Below are positions 19,567-28,683 of a DNA stretch of 64,000 bases, in pieces (the stretch's first letter is position 1; each line of letters starts with the position of its first letter). The notes under the pieces are model-generated. The model was not told the origin of the DNA. It saw only the letters and a list, made by a program, of their open reading frames with translations, and ran no database searches. A program made the position numbers and the translations under genes. The stretch comes from Gallionella sp. (GTDB lineage: Bacteria; Pseudomonadota; Gammaproteobacteria; Burkholderiales; Gallionellaceae): positions 337,955 to 401,954 of the forward strand of contig JAQTTY010000001.1 in assembly GCA_028710525.1 (NCBI GenBank). The letters are read 5' to 3'.

Positions 19567-21420
19567 CTATCCCCCGGCATTCGCCACATCCTCGAAGACT
19601 TTTAAGAACTCATCGCCATATCGGGCAAGCTTGGCTTGCCCTATACCGCTGACGCGCCCCATCTGTTCTAAGTTGAGTGGATGTACGCTCATCATTTCGA
19701 CCAGCGTGCTGTCGTGGAAGATCACATAAGGTGGCACGCCCTGCGCACGGGCCAGTTCCATACGTTTGGCCTTGAGCGCTGCCCACAAGCTGTTGTCTTG
19801 CACGCCGCTCGGTGCGCTGTTGCTGCTACGGCCGACACGCTTGCGTTTGTCAGGCTGTACATCGCGGCGCAGCCACACGGTTTGTTCTCCGCGTAACACG
19901 GGCCGGGCTTCGGCAGTGAGTTGCAAGCCGCCATAGGCTTCGATGTCGGCGGTCAGATAGCCATGCGCAATCAGCTGACGAAACACGCTGCTCCATTGCG
20001 TGCTAGCCAAATCTTTGCCTATGCCAAAGGTCGATTGCTGGTGATGCGCGTGACGCTCTACTTGCGGTGTCATCTTGCCTATCAAGACATCAGACAGGTG
20101 TCCGGCACCGAAGCGCTGTCCGGTGCGGTATACACAGGACAATGCCATGCGCGCGGCTTCGGTGGCATCCCAAGTTTCAGGTGGCTGCAAACAGTTGTCA
20201 CATTCGCCACACGAGCCCGGATGTGCCTCACCAAAGTAGCGCAGCAAAGTCTGATGGCGGCAGGCGGTAGATTCGCAGTAACCTAGTAGGGCATCCAGCT
20301 TCTGTCTTTCGACACGCTTGCGCTCTTCAGAGGCTTCCCCCGCATCAAGCATGCTGCGCATACTCACTACATCGCCTAAGCCATAGGCCAGCCAAGCATT
20401 GGCGGGCAGGCCATCGCGACCCGCACGACCTGTCTCTTGGTAATACGCTTCCATGCTTTTGGGTAGATCAAGATGCGCGACGAAGCGCACATTGGGCTTA
20501 TCTATGCCCATGCCGAAAGCCACCGTAGCCACCATCACCACGCCATCTTCGCGCAAGAAGCGACTTTGGTTGTAAGCCCGCGTCTGACCATCCAAGCCAG
20601 CGTGATAGGGCAGGGCATCCCAACCTTGTTCTTGTAACCAAGCGGCAGTCTCATCGACTTTCTTGCGCGACAGGCAATACACCACGCCCGCATCATTGGC
20701 ATGCTCGCTATCGAGAAATGCAGAGAGTTGTTGCCGCGCATTGTTCTTCTGCACCACGCGATAACGAATGTTGGGACGATCAAAGCTGGACACGAATTGG
20801 CGCGCGTCCTGCAAAGCCAGACGCTCCAAGATCTCCGCACGTGTGGGGGCATCGGCGGTGGCGGTAAGGGCGATGCGCGGTACGCTTGGGAAACGCTCAT
20901 GCAGTATCGTCAAGGCGCGGTAGTCGGGACGGAAGTCATGTCCCCATTGCGACACGCAATGCGCCTCGTCTATGGCGAACAAAGCTACGGCCTCTGCTTC
21001 TACCATGCGTGTCAACATGCCTAAGAAATTGTCGTTGAGCAAGCGCTCGGGCGCGACATAGAGCAAATCCAACTCACCTTTGTGTAGCGCTTGTTGCACC
21101 TCACGCGACGCTTGCGCATCCATGCTGGAATTCAGGAACGCGGCGCGAACTCCGAGCTGCAGCAAGGCCGCAACTTGGTCCTGCATCAGCGCGATCAAAG
21201 GTGAGATGACGATACCCACACCGTGTCGCAGTAGCGCGGGAATCTGGTAGCACAGAGATTTACCACCGCCGGTGGGCATCAGCACCAGCGCATCCCCCCC
21301 GTTCGCGACATGTTCTACGATGTCCTGCTGTGCGCCACGAAATCGCGAGTAGCCGAATACTTCGTGCAGTACCTGCGCGGGTGTGCTTTGCTGGTTACGG
21401 GAGTTAGGCAAAGTATCCAT
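19567..21420 (-). CDS. recQ: ATP-dependent DNA helicase RecQ
   Basis: A 617-residue 3'-5' helicase of recombination and replication-fork repair. Visible are Walker A ([14 protein letters not shown], residues 48-61), the DEAH box ([19 protein letters not shown]), motif VI ([10 protein letters not shown]), the zinc-binding RQC Cys cluster ([10 protein letters not shown], then CGECDNC) and a C-terminal HRDC domain that ends at the stop. Length matches E. coli RecQ. It lies alone on the minus strand upstream of nothing obvious; tRNA-Met follows at 21.5 kb on the same strand but further upstream. Confidence 0.96.
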   Translation of the reverse strand: MDTLPNSRNQQSTPAQVLHEVFGYSRFRGAQQDIVEHVANGGDALVLMPTGGGKSLCYQIPALLRHGVGIVISPLIALMQDQVAALLQLGVRAAFLNSSMDAQASREVQQALHKGELDLLYVAPERLLNDNFLGMLTRMVEAEAVALFAIDEAHCVSQWGHDFRPDYRALTILHERFPSVPRIALTATADAPTRAEILERLALQDARQFVSSFDRPNIRYRVVQKNNARQQLSAFLDSEHANDAGVVYCLSRKKVDETAAWLQEQGWDALPYHAGLDGQTRAYNQSRFLREDGVVMVATVAFGMGIDKPNVRFVAHLDLPKSMEAYYQETGRAGRDGLPANAWLAYGLGDVVSMRSMLDAGEASEERKRVERQKLDALLGYCESTACRHQTLLRYFGEAHPGSCGECDNCLQPPETWDATEAARMALSCVYRTGQRFGAGHLSDVLIGKMTPQVERHAHHQQSTFGIGKDLASTQWSSVFRQLIAHGYLTADIEAYGGLQLTAEARPVLRGEQTVWLRRDVQPDKRKRVGRSSNSAPSGVQDNSLWAALKAKRMELARAQGVPPYVIFHDSTLVEMMSVHPLNLEQMGRVSGIGQAKLARYGDEFLKVFEDVANAGG

Positions 21421-21488
21421 CAGTTGCGTATTAGACCGATTCGACTTGCAAATGAAAAAGCCCTGAAGGGTTCAGGGCTTGGAATCTG

Positions 21489-21565
21489 TGGTGGTGATAG
21501 GTGGACTTGAACCACCGACCCCAGCATTATGAATGCTGTGCTCTAACCAACTGAGCTATATCACC
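21489..21565 (-). tRNA. tRNA-Met (CAT), elongator type
   Basis: A 77-base cloverleaf read on the minus strand. The acceptor 5' GGTGATA pairs with TATCACC, the D-arm is GCTCAGTTGGTTAGAGC, the anticodon stem CAGCA/TGCTG encloses TTCATAA (anticodon CAT), the T-arm is GGTGG-TTCAAGT-CCACC, and CCA is encoded (TGG at 21489-21491). The first acceptor pair is matched, unlike initiator tRNA, and the anticodon arm resembles elongator Met; tRNA-Ile2 with modified CAT is less likely. Confidence 0.93.
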
Positions 21566-21648
21566 ACGAAGCGCGGCATTGTCCAGATTTCATCTCGCCT
21601 TGTCAACGACCAATTAGAAAAAATATCCGAATATTTTTGCCATGCGGA

Positions 21649-21996
21649 TCAGGCGGTCAGCCAGACCTTGGCTTCGTCGTATTCCTTGAACACACGGATG
21701 TCTGCATCGAGGAAGAGACGCGACAACCAAGCTTGCCATGTTAGCCATTGGTCGCTGGTGACAACCGCGATGTTGGTGAAGTCGTGTTGGTGTTCGCGGC
21801 TAAAGAATTTGATCTCATGCCATGCGACGTCGGGTGTGTAGTCCAGCATGCCGCGCAGATCAAAGATCAGATCGATGCGGCCGGGAGTCGCCAGTTTGTA
21901 CAAAGCCTGCTCTTCGAATTGTTTGAAGTCACTCAGCGTGAATTCGCCCATCACGGCGACATTGATCAGGCTGCTCGTTTGTTCGATGGTGATCAT
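21649..21996 (-). CDS. SpoIIAA-like (STAS-fold) protein
   Basis: A 115-residue protein with the layout of the SpoIIAA-like/STAS family: a short N-terminal strand pair, the LSDFKQFEEQAL helix, a central strand (IDLIFDLRGM) and the C-terminal helix (VFKEYDEAKVWLTA) common to these proteins. Such proteins bind lipids or nucleotides or act in partner switching, but this subgroup has no defined role. Its ATG overlaps the stop of the upstream EamA transporter gene by four bases, so the two are probably one unit. Confidence 0.75.
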   Translation of the reverse strand: MITIEQTSSLINVAVMGEFTLSDFKQFEEQALYKLATPGRIDLIFDLRGMLDYTPDVAWHEIKFFSREHQHDFTNIAVVTSDQWLTWQAWLSRLFLDADIRVFKEYDEAKVWLTA

Positions 21997-22847
21997 TTGC
22001 TTCTCTCTGTGTGTGTGGGTGTCAGGCGCAAGCTTAACATGCCGCTAGAGACGATGCAGGCCATACCTAACCAACTGCTCCATGGCAAGTGCTCGTGCCA
22101 CAACACGATGCCAAACAGACTGGCAAATACTATGGTGCTATAGGCCAAGCTCCCTACTACCAGAGTCTTGCCGACCACATAGGCGCGGGTCATGGAAAGT
22201 TGGGCAAGAGTGGCAGTACTACCTAATCCCAGCAAGAGCAGCCAGCCCTGTGTATCAATGGCGTGTATAGAGTCAAATAGCATCCATACACCGCTGCCTG
22301 CTGTTGCGGTCAGGCTGAAATAGAACACGGTACGGGTAGCGGGTTCACCCAAAGCGCCAAGTTGTTTGACGTTGAGATAAGCAACCCCCGCGAGTAAGCC
22401 AGAGATTAATCCCAGCAGGCCAGAAAACAATTGTTCGTGTTGCAGGGTGGGTTTAAGCAGTAACACTACACCGCAAAATCCTAAACTTATACTCAAGGTC
22501 AGGGGGAGATGAAATTTGTCTTTGAAGACTAGCACGGTGAGGATGGTGAGGAATAAGGGGGCGGTGTAGTTGAGCGTGACAGCAGTAGCTAGTGGCAACA
22601 CGGTGATGCAGTAGAAGAATAGCGCTAGGGCGATAGAGCCAGAGATACCGCGCCACAGATGATTGCGCCAATGGTTCGTGGCCAGCGTGATGTGGCGTGC
22701 ACGCATGATGAGGTAGATGAACAGTAGACCGAAGGCGGAGCGATAGAACACCAGTTCGATATGAGAGAAGTGCGCCGCGCCCAGTTTGACGAACACGCCC
22801 ATGCAGGCGAACAACACGCCAGCAACTAGCATCCATAAGGCACCCAT
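21993..22847 (-). CDS. DMT superfamily (EamA) transporter
   Basis: A 284-residue inner-membrane protein with about ten hydrophobic helices in two EamA repeats. The first repeat holds HIELVFYRSAFGLLFIY and the second AYVVGKTLVVGSLAYSTIVF, positions that are conserved in drug/metabolite exporters. The substrate cannot be inferred. It is followed on the minus strand by the STAS-like gene with a four-base overlap. Confidence 0.88.
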   Translation of the reverse strand: MGALWMLVAGVLFACMGVFVKLGAAHFSHIELVFYRSAFGLLFIYLIMRARHITLATNHWRNHLWRGISGSIALALFFYCITVLPLATAVTLNYTAPLFLTILTVLVFKDKFHLPLTLSISLGFCGVVLLLKPTLQHEQLFSGLLGLISGLLAGVAYLNVKQLGALGEPATRTVFYFSLTATAGSGVWMLFDSIHAIDTQGWLLLLGLGSTATLAQLSMTRAYVVGKTLVVGSLAYSTIVFASLFGIVLWHEHLPWSSWLGMACIVSSGMLSLRLTPTHTERSK

Positions 22848-22926
22848 TAGTTAGTTATCCCTATGAGCGCAGTGGTGAGCAGTTGTGGGATAAAGCGCGC
22901 TCCCACATTGACTCGAAAGCATTGGA

Positions 22927-24024
22927 TTAAAGATGGGGCGCTAGATTACGGCGCAGATACTCATGGAAATGCAGCATGCCATCTTCGGTCGGCGACTGAT
23001 AAGGGCCGTGTTGCTCTATACCTTGCTGGTAAAGGGCTTTTCGACCTTGATGCATCTTCAGGCAGATGATGTCGTCTTCCACGGCGGTCTCGTGATAAGC
23101 CTTCTGTTCGGCCTCCACGAAATCACGCTCGAACATGGCGATCTCTTCGGGGTAATAAAATTCCACGATGTTGCTGCACGAGTCGGGGCCACGCGGCACA
23201 ATGGTGCTGATGACTAGTGTGTGCGGGTACCACTCCACCATGATGTTGGGATAGTAGGTCAGCCAGATCGCGCCATATTTTGGCAGCTTATTGCCGTACA
23301 TGCGCAACACCTGCTCTTGCCACTTGCCGTACACGGGGCTGCCGACCTTGCGCAGTGCGTTATTGATGCCGACGGTCTGCACACTGTATTGCTCGCCGAA
23401 CTCCCATTTCAAATCGTCGCAATCGACGAAGTTGCCTAGGCCAGGATGGAAGGGCACGACATGGTAGTCCTCCAGATACACCTCAATGAAGGTCTTCCAG
23501 TTGAAGGCGTATTCATCGACTTCGACGCGGTCCAACATATAGCCGGAGAAATCCAGATCCTTCATCACGCCGATCTTGGCAAGGTCCTTAGTGACATCAC
23601 GCTTGCCATTGAACAGCAAGCCGTTCCAATTCTGCAGCGGCGATTTGCCCAGATGCAGGCACGGGTTCTGTGGAAAATGCGGTGCGCCCATCAATTCGCC
23701 GGTGGTCTTGTAGGTCCAGCGGTGCAGCGGACAGACGATATGTTTGGCATTGCCACGGCCATCCAGCATGGCTGCCTGACGATGCCGGCAGATGTTCGAC
23801 AGCAATTCCACGCCGTTGGCGTTGCGCACCAGCATCTGCGCGCCCCCATCGAGAACCTGATAGTCACCCAAGTTAGGCACCATCAATTCATGACCGACGT
23901 AGTTAGGCCCGTTTTCAAACAGCGCGCGCTGTTCCACGGCCATGATGTGCGGGTCGAAATACCAGCTCATAGGCGGTGCGATGGGCAACTCAGTCAGTTG
24001 TTGAAGCTTTGCGATCTCGGACAT
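22927..24024 (-). CDS. Rieske [2Fe-2S] ring-hydroxylating oxygenase, alpha-subunit type
   Basis: A 365-residue Rieske non-haem iron oxygenase. The Rieske ligands are C79 and H81 (NICRHR) and C98 and H101 (VCPLHRW), with the normal CxH-x16-CxxH spacing. The mononuclear iron site is visible as EDYHVVPFHPG. The protein is shorter than most aromatic dioxygenase alpha subunits, and no beta subunit or reductase gene is next to it, so it may work with a general ferredoxin (fdxA lies 1.5 kb away) and on a non-aromatic substrate. I chose ATG 24024 because residues further upstream are not family-like. The substrate is unknown. Confidence 0.85.
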   Translation of the reverse strand: MSEIAKLQQLTELPIAPPMSWYFDPHIMAVEQRALFENGPNYVGHELMVPNLGDYQVLDGGAQMLVRNANGVELLSNICRHRQAAMLDGRGNAKHIVCPLHRWTYKTTGELMGAPHFPQNPCLHLGKSPLQNWNGLLFNGKRDVTKDLAKIGVMKDLDFSGYMLDRVEVDEYAFNWKTFIEVYLEDYHVVPFHPGLGNFVDCDDLKWEFGEQYSVQTVGINNALRKVGSPVYGKWQEQVLRMYGNKLPKYGAIWLTYYPNIMVEWYPHTLVISTIVPRGPDSCSNIVEFYYPEEIAMFERDFVEAEQKAYHETAVEDDIICLKMHQGRKALYQQGIEQHGPYQSPTEDGMLHFHEYLRRNLAPHL

Positions 24025-24346
24025 ACCCAGATAAATCCCTGAATATAAATGTGGAAAAGGGGCGAATTTTCCCTTAAAACGGGGGGGAGGGCAACCCAAA
24101 AATCTGTATAGACAGTCAATTGAAAGTTTGAAAATTGAAATGGGAAGAGTCAAAGCGGCATTTTTTGATTACTGCTCGAAATCAAATTTGGGTCGCGGTA
24201 GAAATTTCTTCAGTACATTTTTAAAAAATCATAAGAGTTGATTTGTGGTTGTGATTTGGCAATGTTCACTAAGCCGGAAAGCGCCTATCGCTCTGTTAGA
24301 ATGCACGTCAATACTCCTCGATACAGGGTGCGTTTCTAAGGTCTCG
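24025..24346. other. 322-base spacer between divergent Rieske oxygenase and parA genes
   Basis: An A/T-rich stretch, with T-runs near 24160 and 24220, between two outward-reading genes. It should carry both promoters. TAGAAT at 24297-24302 could be a -10 box for parA, but no matching -35 is evident. No coding frame with a ribosome site was found. Confidence 0.4.
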
Positions 24347-25120
24347 ATGACAGTCATCTCGGTATTCAATCAAAAAGGCGGAGTGGGTAAGACCACTACT
24401 GCGCTCAATTTAGCCGCTGGCTTAGCGCGCATGGGGCGTGCGCCCGCCTGCATCGATTTGGATCCGCAGGCGCAGTTAAGCGCCGCCATGGGGGTGCTGG
24501 CAGCGCATGGTGATGACAGTGTGTACGGGCTGTTCCAGCGTAGCCGCCCCTTATCTGAGTTACTCAAAAACACCCCGAATGGCATGAGCATCATTCCTGC
24601 CCATATCGAGCTGGCCAAGGTCGAGACCTTGTATGGCAAGGGCTACAACGCGATCAATAAACTCAATGCCAGTTTTCATATTGAACGTGCTTCAGGCGTG
24701 GAAACGCCTTGGATCATCGATTGCTGTCCCCTAGTGGGTGTGCTTTCGCTGAACGCGATCTTTGCCAGTGATGGCGTGATCGTGCCGATCTCGGCGGACT
24801 ATCTATCTATGAGTGGCGCAGTTCAGATTAGCAAGACTTTGCAGGCCTTAGAGCAAGTGCTGAAGCGTCGAGTGCCGCGCCGCTATCTCGTGACGCGTTT
24901 CGACAAGCGTCGCGGTATGTCGGCCGATATCCTGCAGACTGCGCGTCAGACCTTCGGAGCGGATGTGTGTGAGACGGTCATCGCAGAGAATGTCAGTTTG
25001 GCGCAAAGCCCATCACAGCAAATGAATATCTTTGAGTTCGCACCCAGTAGTCATGGTGCGCAGGATTACGAAGCATTGTTGGCGGAGTTGCTGGCGGATG
25101 GTTTTATCAAGTCAGCGTAG
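24347..25120 (+). CDS. ParA-family ATPase (orphan)
   Basis: A 257-residue deviant Walker-A ATPase. FNQKGGVGKTTTALNLAAGLA (residues 7 onward) contains the signature Lys pair, and CIDLDPQAQLSAAMG and WIIDCCPLVGVLSLNAI give the A' and B motifs. The start at 24347 has TAAGG upstream. There is no parB gene or parS-like repeat nearby, so this is an orphan ParA that may position a cell component other than the chromosome. It is followed by a convergent small gene and then fdxA. Confidence 0.88.
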   Translation: MTVISVFNQKGGVGKTTTALNLAAGLARMGRAPACIDLDPQAQLSAAMGVLAAHGDDSVYGLFQRSRPLSELLKNTPNGMSIIPAHIELAKVETLYGKGYNAINKLNASFHIERASGVETPWIIDCCPLVGVLSLNAIFASDGVIVPISADYLSMSGAVQISKTLQALEQVLKRRVPRRYLVTRFDKRRGMSADILQTARQTFGADVCETVIAENVSLAQSPSQQMNIFEFAPSSHGAQDYEALLAELLADGFIKSA

Positions 25121-25128
25121 CAAGATGC

Positions 25129-25365
25129 TCACTGTTGTTTGGCGATCAGGGTGAGCAGGTCTTCGATGTCGGGTGTGCGACTGGTGTTCATGTCTGCGTC
25201 GGTGGTGGTGCAGCTGAGTACTTCGCAATGATGATACATCTGGCGCAGCTTGCGTTCCGCATCGGCGAGATCTTTGCCTTGCAGTTGTACGTTCACGATC
25301 TGATGCCCGTCTCGGGTCTTGAGTGAAAAATCAAATTTCAGCATCTTGTCTTGAGATGTGAGCAT
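25129..25365 (-). CDS. hypothetical 78-residue protein
   Basis: A small soluble protein with a good ribosome site (GTAGGAGAC). It reads as a beta-strand pair ([20 protein letters not shown]) followed by a helix ([18 protein letters not shown]), the layout of small metal- or ligand-binding domains, and has two Cys. I do not recognise the family. It is convergent with parA, 8 bases from its stop. Confidence 0.65.
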   Translation of the reverse strand: MLTSQDKMLKFDFSLKTRDGHQIVNVQLQGKDLADAERKLRQMYHHCEVLSCTTTDADMNTSRTPDIEDLLTLIAKQQ

Positions 25366-25505
25366 GGCTTGAGTCTCCTACAACGATGAGGTGTATGCGG
25401 TCGATTGTAGCGCTATATCGTCGTATCGTGATACGCGCTTTTTTGCTCATGAATTTGACGGCGGCTCTGTTAAAATGCCGTCACTTTGAAAATTGGAGTT
25501 GTGCT

Positions 25506-25829
25506 ATGACCTATGTCGTTTCGGAATCTTGTATCAAATGTAAATACACGGACTGTGTAGATGTATGCCCAGTGGACTGTTTCCGCGAAGGCCCTAACTT
25601 CTTGGTAATCGATCCTGACGAATGTATCGATTGCACGCTGTGTGTGGCTGAGTGCCCCGCCGAAGCGATCTTTGCTGAGGATGACTTGCCTACAGAACAG
25701 AACCACTTCCTAGCCCTGAATGCAGAATTGGCTAAGTTGTGGAAGCCTATTGTCGCCAAGCAGGAAGCGCCTGCTGACGCCGATGATTGGAAGGGCGTCA
25801 AAGACAAGTTGCATCTACTAGAGCGTTAA
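25506..25829 (+). CDS. fdxA: 7Fe ferredoxin FdxA
   Basis: A 107-residue ferredoxin carrying one 3Fe-4S and one 4Fe-4S cluster. The Cys pattern [19 protein letters not shown] followed by [17 protein letters not shown], and the C-terminal extension ending in a Lys-Leu-His-Leu-Leu-Glu-Arg, match FdxA of Azotobacter and other proteobacteria. It is a low-potential electron carrier in the cytoplasm. GGAG precedes the ATG at 25506 and a strong terminator follows. Confidence 0.95.
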   Translation: MTYVVSESCIKCKYTDCVDVCPVDCFREGPNFLVIDPDECIDCTLCVAECPAEAIFAEDDLPTEQNHFLALNAELAKLWKPIVAKQEAPADADDWKGVKDKLHLLER

Positions 25830-25840
25830 TTAGAAGTTTT

Positions 25841-25866
25841 AAGGGCGCGTCTATCGCGCCCTTTTC
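25841..25866 (+). terminator. rho-independent terminator after fdxA
   Basis: AAGGGCGCG (25841-25849) pairs with CGCGCCCTT (25855-25863), and the T-run begins inside the descending arm (25862-25865). It lies 12 bases after fdxA. Confidence 0.9.
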
Positions 25867-25938
25867 ATTTCTATATGTATGTCAGAACGTGCCGAGTTAC
25901 GCACTTAGTTTCGAAATAACCACCGGTCAACAGACGAT

Positions 25939-28683
25939 TTGAATCCTGCGTTCTATCTCTCCGTCGCTCAGGAAATCCTCGCTGAACATGCGCCGCCCAA
26001 TCTGCGCGGTGTCACCATCCTGCTCCCCAACTACCACGCTGCCCAACCGCTGGCACAAGCTTTGATCGCGCAAGCGGCACGACCTGCTTTGCTGTTGCCA
26101 GAGATGCTCACGCTCAGCGATTGGGCGGGACGTATTGCACTTCCTATCGATAGCGACACGCAGCGCATTGCCTTGCTCTATCAGACGCTACGTGACAACG
26201 GCTGGTTTGCCGATGCCGAGCTGTGGAGTCTGTCGCGCGAGTTGCTAGCGCTGATAGACGAGTTGACCGAGCACCATGTTGCACTACCGCTCACGCATGA
26301 AGAATTTTCCGCACGATTGGTCGAAGCCTATGCGGCGCGCAGCGGCGTGTCTTTGCAGTTCGAAGCGCGCGTGGTGCACGAGCTTTGGTATGCCATGGCG
26401 GGCGACTCTAAAACGGACAGTGTACGCGTGCGTCAGCAGCGCCTAGTGCAGATTGCCGAGCAGATCAGCCAGCCGCTGTATGTGTTGCAGACCTCGGCAC
26501 CAAGTGCGCCCGAGGCCGCTTTCTTGCAACGCTGTGCTGAGCGCGTTGTGGTGACGGTGTTCGATCTGCGCGTGATGGTGCGTGAACAAGCCGATCAGGC
26601 GCTTATCGTCAGTGCACTACAACGCGGCAGCGATGCTACCGATCTGCGTGCCGATGCGCTGACCTTGCAACGACAACCAGTCGCGCGATTGTCGGGCGCG
26701 CTGAGTTTGTACGGCGCGCACGGGCTGGAGCAAGAGGCGCGTGCCGCCGAGGTGCAGATACGCCGCTGGTTGTTGGAAGGTAAGCAGTCTATTGCGGTGG
26801 TGGTGCAGGACCGTTTGGCGGCACGCCGCGTGCGGGCGCTGTTGGAGCGTGCCCAAGTGCAGGTGCAGGACGAGAGTGGCTGGACCTTCGCCACCCTGTC
26901 GGTCAGCACGGTGTTGATGGCCTGGCTGGAAGCTTTGCAGAATGATTTTTATTATCAAGACGTGCTGGACTTGCTCAAGTCGCCGTTCTTGTTCGCCGAC
27001 GCAGCATCCCCCCAGCCTACCCCCCCGCAAGCAGGGGAGGGGGCAGACGAATCGTTGCGCGAACCACAGATTAACGTGCGCAAGCAGGTAGCCTATCTAT
27101 TCGAGCAGATGGTGCGCAAGCAGGGCGTTGTGAGTACGCTCGATGCCTATCTCGCAACGAGTACCGATGCCGAGCTGAGTCGCGCGCTGGCGCGTTTGCG
27201 TCAGGCCGCAGCGGTATTACCCAAGGGGCGTGTGACGCTTAGTTTTTGGCTGGTCGCGCTGCGCAACAGTCTGGAGATATTGGGTGTGTTGAACGCTTGG
27301 GCAGATGACGCTGCGGGGCAACAGTTGTTGCAACTATTGGGGCAATGGCGCGAAGAGTTACAGGATGACAAGACGCGTTGCAGCTTTGCCGAGTGGAAGC
27401 GCTGGTTGTCGCAACAACTAGACCTCAACACCTTCCGAGACATGAGCGTGGAAAGTCCGGTGCGCTTCACGCATCTGGCCGCGACACGCTGGCGGCGCTT
27501 CGATGCGGTATTGCTGCTCGGTTGTGATGCCAAACATTTGCCCGCCCCTAGCAACAGTCTATGGTTCAACGACGCGGTACGCGCCGCGCTGGGCTTGCCG
27601 CTGAGCCGCGTCAAACAGGACGAGGTGCGCGACGATCTGCTTGCGCTGCTGGCCTTGAATGACGAAGTGTTGGTCACTTGGCAAGCGCATCAGAACGGTG
27701 AATCCAATATGCTCAGCTCGCATTTCGAGATGCTGCGCGCTCTGCATGTGCTGGCCTATGGCGATGATCTAGCAGCTAAGGAACTCGCTGAACTGATCGC
27801 CAGTGCAGTAGTGCGCAATGCCGACTTTGCTCTGCCGGACGCGACGACGATGCCACGTCCTGTACTGCCTTGCAACTTACTGCCGCAGCGCATCTCGCCC
27901 TCAGGCTATAACAGTCTGGTCGCGTGTCCTTATCAGTTCTATGCGCGTCACGCCTTGCGTCTGAACGATCTGGATGAGGTGCGCGAAGACATCGATAAGC
28001 GCGATTACGGCACGTGGGTGCATGCCGCTTTGCAACGCTTCCACGAGCAGTATCCGCTATTACTGAATGAGGATGCTGCGACGCTTGCACCTGCCTTGCA
28101 GCACATCAGTGAGCAGGTGTTCGCCGAGGCCTTAGCGCACGACTATCTCGCTGTTGCTTGGCTGACGCGCTGGGTACAGATGATTCCCGCCTATCTAGAT
28201 TGGCAGTTGGCGCGCGAGCAGCATGGCTGGCGTTATAGCGCTGCGGAAGTGCCGTTCGAGACGACGGTGTTGGACGACCTAGTGTTGCGCGGTCGTATCG
28301 ATCGCGTAGATAGCGATGCAGACGGTGCCGAGTGCGTGCTCGATTACAAGACGCAGAGTGCGAATGTACTCAAGGCCAAGTTACGCGAGCCGGGCGAAGA
28401 TGTGCAGCTGGCCTGCTATGCCGCAGTGCGTGATGCCGCTGTAACAGCTTTTGTTAGTCTGGAGGGCAAGGTGACCGATGTCGCCCCGCCCTCCATGGCG
28501 GGGGTGGCCGAGGGCGGCGAAGTAACGACATTGGGAAGACTCAATCTGGAGCGGTTGCGCGAGGTGTACACGCAGATGCGCGCGGGTACGGCTTTGCCGG
28601 CGCATGGTGCAGAGAGTGCCTGTAGTTATTGTGAGATGCGCGGCCTATGCCGACAGGGAAGTTGGGAGAACGGCCATGAATGA
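25939..28683 (+). CDS. AddB-like PD-(D/E)XK nuclease, probable DNA repair protein
   Basis: A 914-residue protein of the group annotated as probable DNA repair nuclease next to AddA-like helicases. It would resect double-strand breaks with its partner. The N-terminal part resembles an inactivated helicase (TILLPNYHAAQPLAQALI), and the C-terminal RecB-type nuclease shows GRIDRVDSDADGAECVLDYKTQ with catalytic Asp and Asp-x-Lys, plus a Cys-rich end (CSYCEMRGLCRQG) like the AddB Fe-S clamp. Two palindromic elements lie in frame at 27007-27046 and 28481-28521. The start appears to be TTG (25939); no ATG or strong ribosome site is better placed. It overlaps the AddA-like gene by 8 bases. Confidence 0.88.
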   Translation: MNPAFYLSVAQEILAEHAPPNLRGVTILLPNYHAAQPLAQALIAQAARPALLLPEMLTLSDWAGRIALPIDSDTQRIALLYQTLRDNGWFADAELWSLSRELLALIDELTEHHVALPLTHEEFSARLVEAYAARSGVSLQFEARVVHELWYAMAGDSKTDSVRVRQQRLVQIAEQISQPLYVLQTSAPSAPEAAFLQRCAERVVVTVFDLRVMVREQADQALIVSALQRGSDATDLRADALTLQRQPVARLSGALSLYGAHGLEQEARAAEVQIRRWLLEGKQSIAVVVQDRLAARRVRALLERAQVQVQDESGWTFATLSVSTVLMAWLEALQNDFYYQDVLDLLKSPFLFADAASPQPTPPQAGEGADESLREPQINVRKQVAYLFEQMVRKQGVVSTLDAYLATSTDAELSRALARLRQAAAVLPKGRVTLSFWLVALRNSLEILGVLNAWADDAAGQQLLQLLGQWREELQDDKTRCSFAEWKRWLSQQLDLNTFRDMSVESPVRFTHLAATRWRRFDAVLLLGCDAKHLPAPSNSLWFNDAVRAALGLPLSRVKQDEVRDDLLALLALNDEVLVTWQAHQNGESNMLSSHFEMLRALHVLAYGDDLAAKELAELIASAVVRNADFALPDATTMPRPVLPCNLLPQRISPSGYNSLVACPYQFYARHALRLNDLDEVREDIDKRDYGTWVHAALQRFHEQYPLLLNEDAATLAPALQHISEQVFAEALAHDYLAVAWLTRWVQMIPAYLDWQLAREQHGWRYSAAEVPFETTVLDDLVLRGRIDRVDSDADGAECVLDYKTQSANVLKAKLREPGEDVQLACYAAVRDAAVTAFVSLEGKVTDVAPPSMAGVAEGGEVTTLGRLNLERLREVYTQMRAGTALPAHGAESACSYCEMRGLCRQGSWENGHE
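27007..27046 (+). repeat. C-rich/G-rich palindromic element inserted in frame in the AddB-like gene
   Basis: A C-run, a GCAAG loop and a G-rich arm ending GGGGGCAG form a hairpin. The element adds a proline/glycine-rich linker (SPQPTPPQAGEGA) between two conserved blocks without breaking the frame. The same layout occurs outside genes at 44276-44318, so this is a dispersed repeat. Confidence 0.7.
28481..28521 (+). repeat. second in-frame palindrome in the AddB-like gene
   Basis: TCGCC-CC-GCCCTC pairs with GAGGGC-GGCGA around a G-rich loop. It falls in the nuclease domain's C-terminal part and adds a short Pro/Gly-rich turn (VAPPSMAGVAEGGE). It may be a different repeat family from the one at 27007, or simply GC-rich coding sequence. 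Confidence 0.4.
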
